Positions 1-5,174 of a stretch of DNA of 5,999 nucleotides are shown here, one piece after another. Location of the stretch: assembly GCA_948665105.1 (NCBI GenBank), contig CAPNGW010000160.1:1-5999 (forward strand). The letters are read 5' to 3'. Both the position numbers and the translations under genes were made by a program. The first letter of the stretch is position 1. Each line of letters begins with the position of its first letter. Source of the stretch: an uncultured Lachnospiraceae bacterium. GTDB lineage: Bacteria; Bacillota; Clostridia; Lachnospirales; Lachnospiraceae. The notes below the pieces were generated by a model. It ran no database searches. It had not been told where the DNA came from and saw nothing but the letters and a program-made list of their open reading frames with translations.

Positions 1-173
1 CAACAGCGGAGGATGCCATCGAGATGCTTCTGGCCGGCGCTGCCGCCATTTCCGTGGGAACGGCCAATTTTGCCAACCCTCTGGCCACCCTGGAGATTTT
101 AGAGGGCATAAGGCGTTACATGGAAGAGCATGAAGTTTCTGATGTCAATGAATTGATTGGCGCAGTGCAGTAA
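1..173 (+). CDS. pyrD: Dihydroorotate dehydrogenase catalytic subunit, C-terminal end (partial)
   Basis: This is the last 57 codons (reading from base 3) of the FMN-dependent enzyme that oxidises dihydroorotate to orotate in UMP synthesis; the gene enters from the left edge. The visible peptide begins [20 protein letters not shown] and continues ANFANP. The VGTANF stretch is the conserved phosphate/FMN-binding end of the TIM barrel in PyrD type 1B enzymes, and the A-E-D-A-x-E-M-L-x-A-G-A segment before it is typical of the same family. The final helix runs to a TAA at 171-173. In type 1B organisms the enzyme works with the electron-transfer subunit PyrK, which would lie upstream of this window. 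The next gene, pyrE, is the following pathway step, which supports the call. The type 1B assignment is from family knowledge; only the C-terminus can be inspected. Confidence 0.93.
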   Translation, partial: TAEDAIEMLLAGAAAISVGTANFANPLATLEILEGIRRYMEEHEVSDVNELIGAVQ

Positions 174-201
174 TTGGCGCAATCTTATCCTGGAAAAGGA
201 A

Positions 202-230
202 TTGTTATTTCCGGAATTATATGGTAAGAT
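202..230 (+). promoter_or_regulatory. Candidate sigma-A promoter for pyrE (extended -10)
   Basis: A TTGTTA -35 box (202-207) and a TAAGAT -10 box (225-230) are separated by exactly 17 nt. A TG one base before the -10 (222-223) gives an extended -10. Transcription would start near 236-238, leaving a leader of about 80 nt before pyrE. A short dyad, AGTAG-6 nt-CTACT (231-246), covers the predicted start and might be an operator, but it is only 5 bp per arm. No intrinsic terminator is visible between pyrD and here, so pyrE may also receive read-through from pyrD. Confidence 0.6.
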
Positions 231-314
231 AGTAGGCAAATCTACTGAAATTTTGGAAAGATACATCCTGGGAACCATAAGGAGATAACGGGATTTTGTT
301 TTAACAGGAGGAAA

Positions 315-1013
315 ATGACGCACATGGAACAATACAAACAGGAATTTATCGAATTTATGGTGGACAGCGGGGTGCTGCGTTTCGGTGACTTCACATTAAA
401 GAGTGGCCGGAAATCCCCCTTTTTTATGAATGCCGGCGGATACGTGACAGGAAGCCAGCTGCGACGCCTGGGACAATACTATGCCAAAGCCATCCACGAC
501 AATTATGGAGATGATTTCGACGTGCTGTTTGGCCCGGCCTACAAGGGTATTCCCTTAAGTGTGGCAGCCACCATGGCTTACAGCGAATTGTACGGTAAAG
601 AAATCCGCTATTGCTCCAACCGCAAGGAGATTAAGGACCACGGGGATACCGGAATCCTTCTGGGCAGCCCCATCAAGGATGGGGACAGAGTGGTGATTAT
701 CGAGGATGTGACCACCTCCGGCAAGTCCATTGAGGAGACCTTTCCCATTCTTGAGGCTCAGGGCGAGGTGGAAATCAAGGGTCTCATGGTATCCTTAAAC
801 CGCATGGAGCGGGGAAAAACTGAGAAAAGCGCGCTGCAGGAGATTAAGGAGACATACGGGTTTAGCGCCAATGCCATTGTAACCATGGCGGAAGTGGTGG
901 AGCATCTGCATAATAAACCGTATAAGGGAAATATCTATATAGATGATACCTTAAAAGCAGCAATCGACAGTTACTATCAACAGTACGGGGTCAAACAGGA
1001 GGTTTCCCAATGA
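315..1013 (+). CDS. pyrE: Orotate phosphoribosyltransferase
   Basis: PyrE joins orotate to PRPP to give orotidine 5'-monophosphate, the penultimate step of UMP synthesis, in the cytosol. The 232-aa protein is of normal length for the longer PyrE class. Key motifs are F-T-L-K-S-G-R-K-S-P-F-F at about 26-37 (orotate/PRPP contact), GPAYKGIPL at 73-81, the flexible catalytic loop NRKEIKDHGDTG at 102-113, and the PRPP-binding signature VVIIEDVTTSGKS at 126-138. The start is ambiguous: AGGAGG at 306-311 lies only 3 nt from the ATG at 315 and 12 nt from a second ATG at 324 (MEQYKQEF). Related clostridial PyrE proteins, as I remember them, begin like the second, so 324 is quite possible; 315 gives the longest frame. 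The gene overlaps the next small gene by 4 nt (ATGA), implying translational coupling. Confidence 0.97.
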   Translation: MTHMEQYKQEFIEFMVDSGVLRFGDFTLKSGRKSPFFMNAGGYVTGSQLRRLGQYYAKAIHDNYGDDFDVLFGPAYKGIPLSVAATMAYSELYGKEIRYCSNRKEIKDHGDTGILLGSPIKDGDRVVIIEDVTTSGKSIEETFPILEAQGEVEIKGLMVSLNRMERGKTEKSALQEIKETYGFSANAIVTMAEVVEHLHNKPYKGNIYIDDTLKAAIDSYYQQYGVKQEVSQ

Positions 1014-1162
1014 ATGAAAAAACCTATAAAGCAATGAAAGGTGCGGGCATCGGAAATATCGTTCTGGGTGTGATTGTGCTGGCTACGGGATTAGCCTGTG
1101 GAATCCTGGCACTCATCAACGGGGCAAGGCTGATTCGCCATAAGTCAGATATTATTTTTTAA
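1010..1162 (+). CDS. Small membrane protein of 50 aa coupled to pyrE
   Basis: A 50-aa reading frame starts at an ATG that overlaps the pyrE stop (ATGA). It has its own ideal Shine-Dalgarno, AGGAGG at 997-1002, 7 nt upstream of the ATG, which is strong support for a real gene despite the size. The product begins MNEKTYKAMKGAGIGNIVLG. A glycine- and valine-rich hydrophobic stretch (about residues 14-37) suggests one membrane helix, and the basic tail contains R40, R43, H44 and K45. No catalytic motif is seen and no function can be assigned. It sits 11 nt before the VanZ-like gene, so it probably belongs to the same transcript. I believe similar peptides occur after pyrE in other Lachnospiraceae, but this is recollection, not a search result. 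Confidence 0.75.
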   Translation: MNEKTYKAMKGAGIGNIVLGVIVLATGLACGILALINGARLIRHKSDIIF

Positions 1163-1173
1163 GGAAATGGAAA

Positions 1174-1644
1174 GTGAATAAAAAGCATAAAAAGATACTC
1201 CGAATATGCAGTCAGGTCATATTCGGAGTCTATATTATATCATTGATTTATTTTTTGTTCTTTGCAGAGAGTACCGGGCGCACCTTTGAAGGACGTACCT
1301 ATCACTATAATCTGGTGTTGTTTAAGGAAATCAAGAGGTTCATCACCTATCGCCACACTCTGGGAGTCACGGCGGTGGTCTTAAATCTTTTTGGGAATAT
1401 CGCAGCCTTTATTCCCTTCGGAATGTTTTTGCCCATTCTGCACCCCCGGTTTCGGTCCGCCATATACATGCTGTTTTTGAGCCTGGAATTCAGCCTTCTG
1501 GTGGAGCTTTTGCAGCTGGTGGCAAAGGTGGGAAGCTTTGATGTGGATGATTTATTGCTGAACACCCTGGGTGGTTTGCTGGGGTATCTGGCTTATAAGA
1601 TTTTGGACAGAATCAGGAGAAAGAAATATGAAAAAACATCATAG
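1174..1644 (+). CDS. VanZ-family membrane protein
   Basis: A 156-aa integral membrane protein with about four hydrophobic segments (roughly residues 10-30, 64-87, 96-118 and 124-145). It carries the conserved VanZ-like features in order: N-L-V-L-F-K-E-I near 46-53, NLFGNIAAFIPFG at 71-83, VELLQ at 110-114, and FDVDDLLLNTLGGLLGY at 122-138 with the acidic D-V-D-D pair. The C-terminus is strongly basic (RIRRKK). Translation most likely begins at GTG 1174; a purine-rich AAGGAAATGGAAA run precedes it, and the only nearby ATG (1167) hits a stop at once. The family is named after a teicoplanin-resistance accessory gene, but most members lie in ordinary chromosomal contexts with unknown function, and nothing here suggests a van cluster. 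The 3' end overlaps the next gene by 17 nt. Confidence 0.88.
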   Translation: MNKKHKKILRICSQVIFGVYIISLIYFLFFAESTGRTFEGRTYHYNLVLFKEIKRFITYRHTLGVTAVVLNLFGNIAAFIPFGMFLPILHPRFRSAIYMLFLSLEFSLLVELLQLVAKVGSFDVDDLLLNTLGGLLGYLAYKILDRIRRKKYEKTS

Positions 1645-1957
1645 AGCATCGAATTACAAATTTACCGGGCGGAAGCAGTCGGCCCGGGGAATTGCCGGAT
1701 TGACGCTGACAATACTGTCGTTGGTGCTGGGGATTGTTGTAATTGGGGTCTCTGTGGGGAATAGGGGAGCAGGAAGCGTGTACCTGGGAAGCGCCGGAGT
1801 GCTGTCCATGCTTCTGGCGCTTTTGGGCCTTATGCTGGCGGCGAAAAGCCTTGGGGAGGAGAAGAGCTTTCGGGCCATTCCGGTGGCCGGGACAATCTGC
1901 TCGGTGCTTACCCTGGGCGGTTGGATTACCCTGTATGTTGTGGGATTTCTGATGTAA
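1628..1957 (+). CDS. Small multi-pass membrane protein, possibly DUF6142 family
   Basis: A 109-aa protein with a short basic, cytoplasm-like N-terminus (MKKHHRASNYKFTGRKQSAR) followed by three hydrophobic segments at about 21-44, 50-73 and 84-108. The start at 1628 is chosen because AGGAGA at 1615-1620 lies 7 nt upstream. The frame is open further back to 1571, but that would give a poor extension wholly inside the VanZ-like gene. It overlaps that gene by 17 nt, so the two are probably translationally coupled. The pattern of a basic head ending in a K/R-x-S-x-R-G turn and then three helices reminds me of the Lachnospiraceae family DUF6142. That is a recollection with moderate confidence and no function is known. 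It could equally be an unnamed membrane family. Confidence 0.8.
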   Translation: MKKHHRASNYKFTGRKQSARGIAGLTLTILSLVLGIVVIGVSVGNRGAGSVYLGSAGVLSMLLALLGLMLAAKSLGEEKSFRAIPVAGTICSVLTLGGWITLYVVGFLM

Positions 1958-1983
1958 AAATCAAAAAATGAATGGAGACAGTT

Positions 1984-4032
1984 ATGGGCTACAGAGAATT
2001 GTATATGCCTTTCAAAGAGGAAGTGAAGGAGCGGTATCCCCTGGTGATGGAACGGATTGCCGGGATATTGGAGGAGGAGACGGTGAAGGAGCCCTATCGG
2101 GATTATTTTCGGAAGGTGGCGGCCTTCATTGTGAAAATGCACCGGGCGGAGCAGGAAGTGGAGCAGGGCATATTTTTTGAAAAAAGCCTGGAGGAGCTGG
2201 CGGCCTGGAACCATGAAGCCTATGCGGACATTTTACAGGAGAATTACGGGAAGAGCTATGGGAATCCGACCTATGCGGTAAATACGCTGGGGGAGGAATA
2301 CGGGAAGCCTTTATCCATGCTCTATGCGGGCATCCGTGGGATGATTGGCTATGCCATGGAAAATGCAGTCTATGAGATGACCATTTACGGAGAGCTGTTT
2401 GTGGAGGTATATAATTGCTTCGAGAGCCCGGAGGGAACCACTCCCAAGGAGCTTCAAAATATTCTCTATTGGTTCGCCCATGATTACAGTGAAATCTTTG
2501 TGGAACGCTCCATTGAAAGACAGGTGAACCCGGAGGAGGACTTTTTTGCCGGGATTATCAGGGAAGCGGATTTTTCAGATTTGCGGTATCTGTTTCGGTA
2601 TGGCCATTATATCAGCGAGAACGAGATGGGAGTGGCACAGTTTTTAAATAAAATGCCAGCGGAGCAGATTCAGGCCATGGCGGATACCTACACGGAGGGA
2701 TACCGGAAGGGGTTTGAGGTTACCCGAAAGGACTTGTCCAAAAAGAAGACGGCGGAGATTTATTATCCGGTGGGATTTGAGCGGGTTGTGCGGGCAGCCT
2801 TTGTTAATTTTGAAAAATTGGGTCTTAAGCCGGTGATTCGCAGAGGCGACGGGCGGTTTGGCGTCAATTCCACCCCGGCCAACCAGCAATATGATTTTGA
2901 CCACAAGGCGGATGCGGCAGTCTATCTGGATAAGGCTTTTGTGGAGCGGAAGCTGGAGTGTCTGAAAAACAGCTGGGAGGCCCACAAGGAGCTGGCAGCG
3001 TGGTATGCAGGTCCGGCGGTGATTGAGACCTTCGGCAGGGAGCCCTTTACACCGGAGAGCAAGGCGGCCAATTACGAGTACAGCGAAAAGCAGCAGAAGC
3101 TGAATGTGTACTATGCAAATATGGCGGGACAGCTTTTGAATCAGTATATTAAGGGGGAGGAGCGCAGCTTTACCATTATCGCTTACCCCATTCCTGAGAT
3201 TGGCGGGAAGTTCCAGGAGATTTTTGAAAAAACCATAGAGCTCAACAATCTGGATTACAGCCTGTATCAGCGGATGCAGCAGAAAATCATCGACGTTTTG
3301 GACAAGGCGGAATATGTGCACATCAAGGGAAGCGGTGAGAACCGCACGGATTTGAGGGTGGCTCTTTTGCCCCTTGATAACCCCGGGAAGGAGACAGTCT
3401 TTGAGAACTGTGTGGCGGATGTGAATATTCCGGTGGGCGAGGTGTTTACCTCCCCGCGGCTTAAGGGCACCAACGGAGTGCTTCATGTGACCCAGGTGTA
3501 TCTGGGACAGCTGAAATATGTGGACTTGGAGCTGACCTTTAGGGACGGCATGATTACGGATTATCATTGCGGAAACTTTGGCACGGAGGAGGAGAACCGG
3601 AAGTTCTTAAAGGAGAATCTTTTGTTCCATCACGACAGCCTTCCCATGGGTGAATTTGCCATCGGCACCAACACCACCGCCTACCGGATGGCCAGGGATT
3701 ACAACATCGGAGCCCGTCTGCCCATTCTGATTGCAGAGAAGACAGGTCCACATTTTGCAGTGGGAGATACCTGCTACAGCCATGCGGAGGATACGCCGGT
3801 GTACAATCCCGACGGCAAGGAGATTGTGGCCCGGGACAACGAGGTGTCTGTTCTGAGAAAAAGCGACCCGGATCAGGCATACTTTAACTGCCATACAGAT
3901 ATTACCATTCCTTACGATGAGCTGGACAGTATTGTGGCTGTCACCGGAGACGGACAGCAGCTGCCGGTGATTGAGAAGGGACGGTTTGTGGTACCGGGGA
4001 CGGAGGAATTGAATGGGCCCCTGGAGGAGTAA
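1984..4032 (+). CDS. M29-like metallo-aminopeptidase with long N-terminal extension
   Basis: A 682-aa cytoplasmic protein, probably a two-metal aminopeptidase related to family M29 (aminopeptidase T/AmpS). The C-terminal half carries the recognisable core (residues counted from the chosen start): IPVGEVFTSP with E486, GEFAIGTN with E557, HFAVGDTCYSH with H590 and Y598, and NCHTDITIP with H637 and D639. The order Glu, Glu, His, Tyr, His-x-Asp matches the metal and catalytic set of M29 enzymes; mapping of individual residues is my inference. M29 enzymes are usually about 400-415 aa, so the first 260 or so residues, mostly helical and charged, are extra and unrecognised. ATG 1984 is preferred because GGAGA (1974-1978) sits 5 nt before it; the ATG at 1972 would add four residues (METV) but has no good site. 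No signal peptide is seen. It ends the pyrE-led chain, just before a strong terminator. Confidence 0.85.
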   Translation: MGYRELYMPFKEEVKERYPLVMERIAGILEEETVKEPYRDYFRKVAAFIVKMHRAEQEVEQGIFFEKSLEELAAWNHEAYADILQENYGKSYGNPTYAVNTLGEEYGKPLSMLYAGIRGMIGYAMENAVYEMTIYGELFVEVYNCFESPEGTTPKELQNILYWFAHDYSEIFVERSIERQVNPEEDFFAGIIREADFSDLRYLFRYGHYISENEMGVAQFLNKMPAEQIQAMADTYTEGYRKGFEVTRKDLSKKKTAEIYYPVGFERVVRAAFVNFEKLGLKPVIRRGDGRFGVNSTPANQQYDFDHKADAAVYLDKAFVERKLECLKNSWEAHKELAAWYAGPAVIETFGREPFTPESKAANYEYSEKQQKLNVYYANMAGQLLNQYIKGEERSFTIIAYPIPEIGGKFQEIFEKTIELNNLDYSLYQRMQQKIIDVLDKAEYVHIKGSGENRTDLRVALLPLDNPGKETVFENCVADVNIPVGEVFTSPRLKGTNGVLHVTQVYLGQLKYVDLELTFRDGMITDYHCGNFGTEEENRKFLKENLLFHHDSLPMGEFAIGTNTTAYRMARDYNIGARLPILIAEKTGPHFAVGDTCYSHAEDTPVYNPDGKEIVARDNEVSVLRKSDPDQAYFNCHTDITIPYDELDSIVAVTGDGQQLPVIEKGRFVVPGTEELNGPLEE

Positions 4033-4050
4033 GGTGGAGTGAAGAGATAA

Positions 4051-4084
4051 CACAAAACGGCAAGGTCATCCTTGCCGTTTTGTG
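4051..4084 (+). terminator. Intrinsic terminator after the aminopeptidase
   Basis: A perfect 15-bp stem (left arm CACAAAACGGCAAGG at 4051-4065, right arm 4070-4084) closes over a TCAT tetraloop, 18 nt after the aminopeptidase stop. The 3' arm carries the T-run (TTTT at 4078-4081) and the 5' arm an A-run, so it could terminate in either direction. It marks the end of the pyr-side transcript. Confidence 0.9.
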
Positions 4085-4162
4085 GCGATGGATGCAGACT
4101 TTCGGTAGGGATGTTGGCGGGAAAATGACGTTATGATTTTTGTGTAACTTTGCGCTTGATTG

Positions 4163-4210
4163 AATATTTTAAGAATATTATTTGACAGAATAACATTCAT
4201 CCTATATAAT
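4163..4210 (+). promoter_or_regulatory. Consensus sigma-A promoter of the toxin-antitoxin locus
   Basis: TTGACA (4182-4187) and TATAAT (4205-4210) are both perfect consensus boxes with an ideal 17-nt spacer. Immediately upstream lies an AT-rich stretch with the dyad AATATT-TTAAG-AATATT (4163-4179), placed where an UP element would be. Transcription should begin near 4217, about 43 nt ahead of the antitoxin ATG. This is the strongest promoter in the window. A promoter this good usually needs a repressor, which fits autoregulation by an antitoxin. Confidence 0.85.
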
Positions 4211-4215
4211 TAGAA

Positions 4216-4241
4216 TACGAAATAACGTACGAAAAATCGTA
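4216..4241 (+). promoter_or_regulatory. Candidate operator: two tandem 12-nt repeats at the transcription start
   Basis: TACGAAATAACG (4216-4227) is followed directly by TACGAAAAATCG (4228-4239) and a trailing TA. Each unit starts TACGA and ends in CG, and with the following TA each is flanked as TACG...CGTA; the second is a clean dyad, TACGA-AAAA-TCGTA. The repeats cover the predicted +1 of the promoter at 4182-4210. Phd/YefM antitoxins are known to repress their own operons by binding short dyads at such a position, so this is the probable operator. That role is inferred from position and symmetry only. Confidence 0.55.
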
Positions 4242-4259
4242 AAAAAGGATGTGAAAATT

Positions 4260-4520
4260 ATGATGGCTGTAAAAAGTATTGATGTGAGGGATAATTTCAG
4301 AGCGTTTTGTGACCGTGCATTTCACGGAGAGACAATTATAGTATCCAGAAAGAAAAATGAAAATGTTGTTATCATAGGCGAGCAGGAATATAATGATTTG
4401 TTGAAATCCAGCAGAAATGCGGAATATCTTGCTAAACTTGACAGAAGCTTTGCGCAGTTGGAGCGAGGTGAAATTGTTGTAAAATCATTGTCGGAGTTGG
4501 AGGCGATGGCAGGTGAATGA
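4260..4520 (+). CDS. Type II antitoxin, Phd/YefM family
   Basis: An 86-aa antitoxin of normal length for the family. The N-terminal half carries the Phd/YefM DNA-binding fold: V-K-S-I-D-V-R-D-N-F at 4-13, the F-H-G-E-T-I-I-V-S-R strand at 21-30, and the conserved N-V-V-I-I-G-E-Q-E-Y-N-D-L segment at 35-47. The second half, R-N-A-E-Y-L-A-K-L-D followed by an acidic tail with KSLSELEAM, is the usual flexible toxin-wrapping part. ATG 4260 is chosen because AAGGATGTG (4245-4253) is a near-consensus ribosome site 6 nt upstream; ATG 4263 is also possible, and GTG 4251 lies inside that site. The protein should neutralise the adjacent YoeB-like toxin and repress the promoter at 4182-4210. The reading frame is intact and the base use is clearly more AT-rich than in the aminopeptidase, consistent with acquisition. 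Confidence 0.9.
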   Translation: MMAVKSIDVRDNFRAFCDRAFHGETIIVSRKKNENVVIIGEQEYNDLLKSSRNAEYLAKLDRSFAQLERGEIVVKSLSELEAMAGE

Positions 4521-4776
4521 TTTTACTTTTACGAAAGAAGCCTTTGAAGAATACTTATATTGGCAGACCCAGGATAAGAAAACGCTGAGGCGGATAAACG
4601 CCTTGCTAAGAGACATCAGGAGCAATGGCGCATTGTCCGGTATTGGAAAACCGGAAAAATTATAATATTGTCATGGCTATTCAAGGCGGATTGATGATGC
4701 AAACAGACTGGTTTATGAGATTGATGAATTGCAAAATATCAAAATTATTAGCTGTAGAGGACATTATGAAGATTGA
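4513..4776 (+). pseudogene. YoeB/Txe-type mRNA interferase toxin, interrupted
   Basis: Reading from GTG 4513 (GGAGG at 4499-4503, 9 nt upstream; 8-nt overlap with the antitoxin) gives M/V-N-D-F-T-F-T-K-E-A-F-E-E-Y-L-Y-W-Q, a typical Txe/YoeB N-terminus, through GKPEKL. It then meets TAA at 4663-4665 (codon 51). The same frame continues beyond the stop with the rest of the toxin: SRRIDDANRLVYEID and SCRGHYED, ending at TGA 4774-4776. By comparison with E. coli YoeB (E46, R65, H83, Y84), the equivalents are E48, R65, H84 and Y85. Three of the four therefore lie after the stop, and a 50-aa product would lack the active site. Between the KPE-x-L and SRRI motifs there are 6 codons here against 8 in E. 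coli, so about six bases are missing at the same spot. Real decay is most likely; a sequencing error cannot be excluded. Confidence 0.85.
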
Positions 4777-4889
4777 TAGCAAAAAGTATGCTTCTCCAAT
4801 ATTTCAAAATCAATCCTCCAGTAATATAGCACGCAAATCATAAAAGGTGTCACTTATCGGCGCGACATGCCCGTTATGCTGTGGCTCCT

Positions 4890-4938
4890 TTTTTTATATC
4901 ATAGGAAAGTTCTTTGAACTTCCCTATGATATAAAAAA
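4890..4938. repeat. Long near-perfect palindrome, terminator-like
   Basis: Two 23-nt arms (4890-4912 and 4916-4938) are complementary at 22 of 23 positions (one A-C mismatch, 4906/4922) around a TTT loop. The outer ends are runs of T on the left and A on the right, and the core is ATATCATAGG / CCTATGATAT. A second short pairing, CTCCT (4885-4889) with AGGAG (4945-4949), could extend the stem past a 6-nt bulge. On the - strand RNA the stem also ends in a U-run, so it could terminate in either direction; on the + strand the A-rich 3' end is less suited to termination. The length and symmetry also fit a dispersed palindromic (REP-like) element. Confidence 0.75.
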
Positions 4939-5003
4939 CCTTCCAGGAGGATGCGCACCTCGCGGAGATGAAATTAATTGCTTCGCAATACCGCTCGGGC
5001 GCG

Positions 5004-5027
5004 AAGAATCTCGCTTGGGAGATTCTT
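5004..5027 (+). terminator. Hairpin followed by a short T-rich tail, possible weak terminator
   Basis: A perfect 9-bp stem, AAGAATCTC (5004-5012) with GAGATTCTT (5019-5027), closes over the loop GCTTGG and is followed by TGTTCTATT. The tail is only moderately T-rich and the stem has few GC pairs, so termination would be inefficient. It overlaps an alternative stem, CTTCGC (4981-4986) with GCGAAG (5001-5006). The two cannot form together. Confidence 0.4.
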
Positions 5028-5174
5028 TGTTCTATTAGAAAAACAAAACAATACTCTCAAATAAATAAGTATAGAAAATAAATCTCATAATAAAATGTTA
5101 TAAGAAAAAGGGATGTAATTTCTGGTGGATTATTATATGATTATGGTAGCAAAACAGAGAAAAGGAGAATCCAC

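Larger units (their letters stand above)
4777..5174 (+). other. AT-rich intergenic stretch between toxin remnant and purE
   Basis: About 400 nt without a gene I can support. It holds a large palindrome (4890-4938) and two overlapping hairpins (4981-5027), separated by a locally GC-richer patch (about 4940-5003). A very AT-rich leader (5035-5160) follows before the purE ribosome site. A 63-codon GTG-initiated frame (4847-5038) runs straight through the palindrome and hairpins and is judged accidental. The promoter of purE must lie here or upstream. Only weak candidates are visible, such as TATGAT at 5136-5141 without a convincing -35 box. I see no purine riboswitch core or clear PurR-type box. 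Confidence 0.6.

Noticed and set aside
1174..1644. VanZ homology as a sign of glycopeptide resistance
   Set aside because: No vanH, vanA/B, vanX, vanY or regulator genes are nearby; the VanZ-like family is widespread in chromosomes without resistance.
1654..2214. A 186-codon - strand frame across the 109-aa gene and the aminopeptidase start
   Set aside because: It is low-complexity and proline/histidine-rich, spans two well-supported + strand genes and has no ribosome site; a shadow frame.
2644..3567. A 307-codon open frame on the - strand inside the aminopeptidase gene
   Set aside because: The translation shows no family motif, lies wholly antisense to a gene with clear conserved motifs, and is explained by the codon bias of the + strand gene.
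4625..4843. A 72-codon + strand frame in the second half of the toxin
   Set aside because: It is out of frame with the toxin homology, which continues in the 4513 frame through SRRIDD to GHYED; no ribosome site precedes it.
4051..5027. CRISPR array or phage attachment site suggested by several inverted repeats
   Set aside because: The palindromes differ from each other, are not regularly spaced, and no cas, integrase or direct flanking repeats are present.
4847..5038. A 63-codon GTG-started frame after the toxin remnant
   Set aside because: It runs directly through the large palindrome and both hairpins, has no clear ribosome site and no recognisable domain. It could only become interesting if the repeat proves to be multi-copy with the frame kept.
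5039..5174. Possible purine riboswitch or PurR box before purE
   Set aside because: I could not find the conserved three-way-junction core of a guanine riboswitch or a convincing PurR-type inverted repeat; the leader is simply AT-rich.
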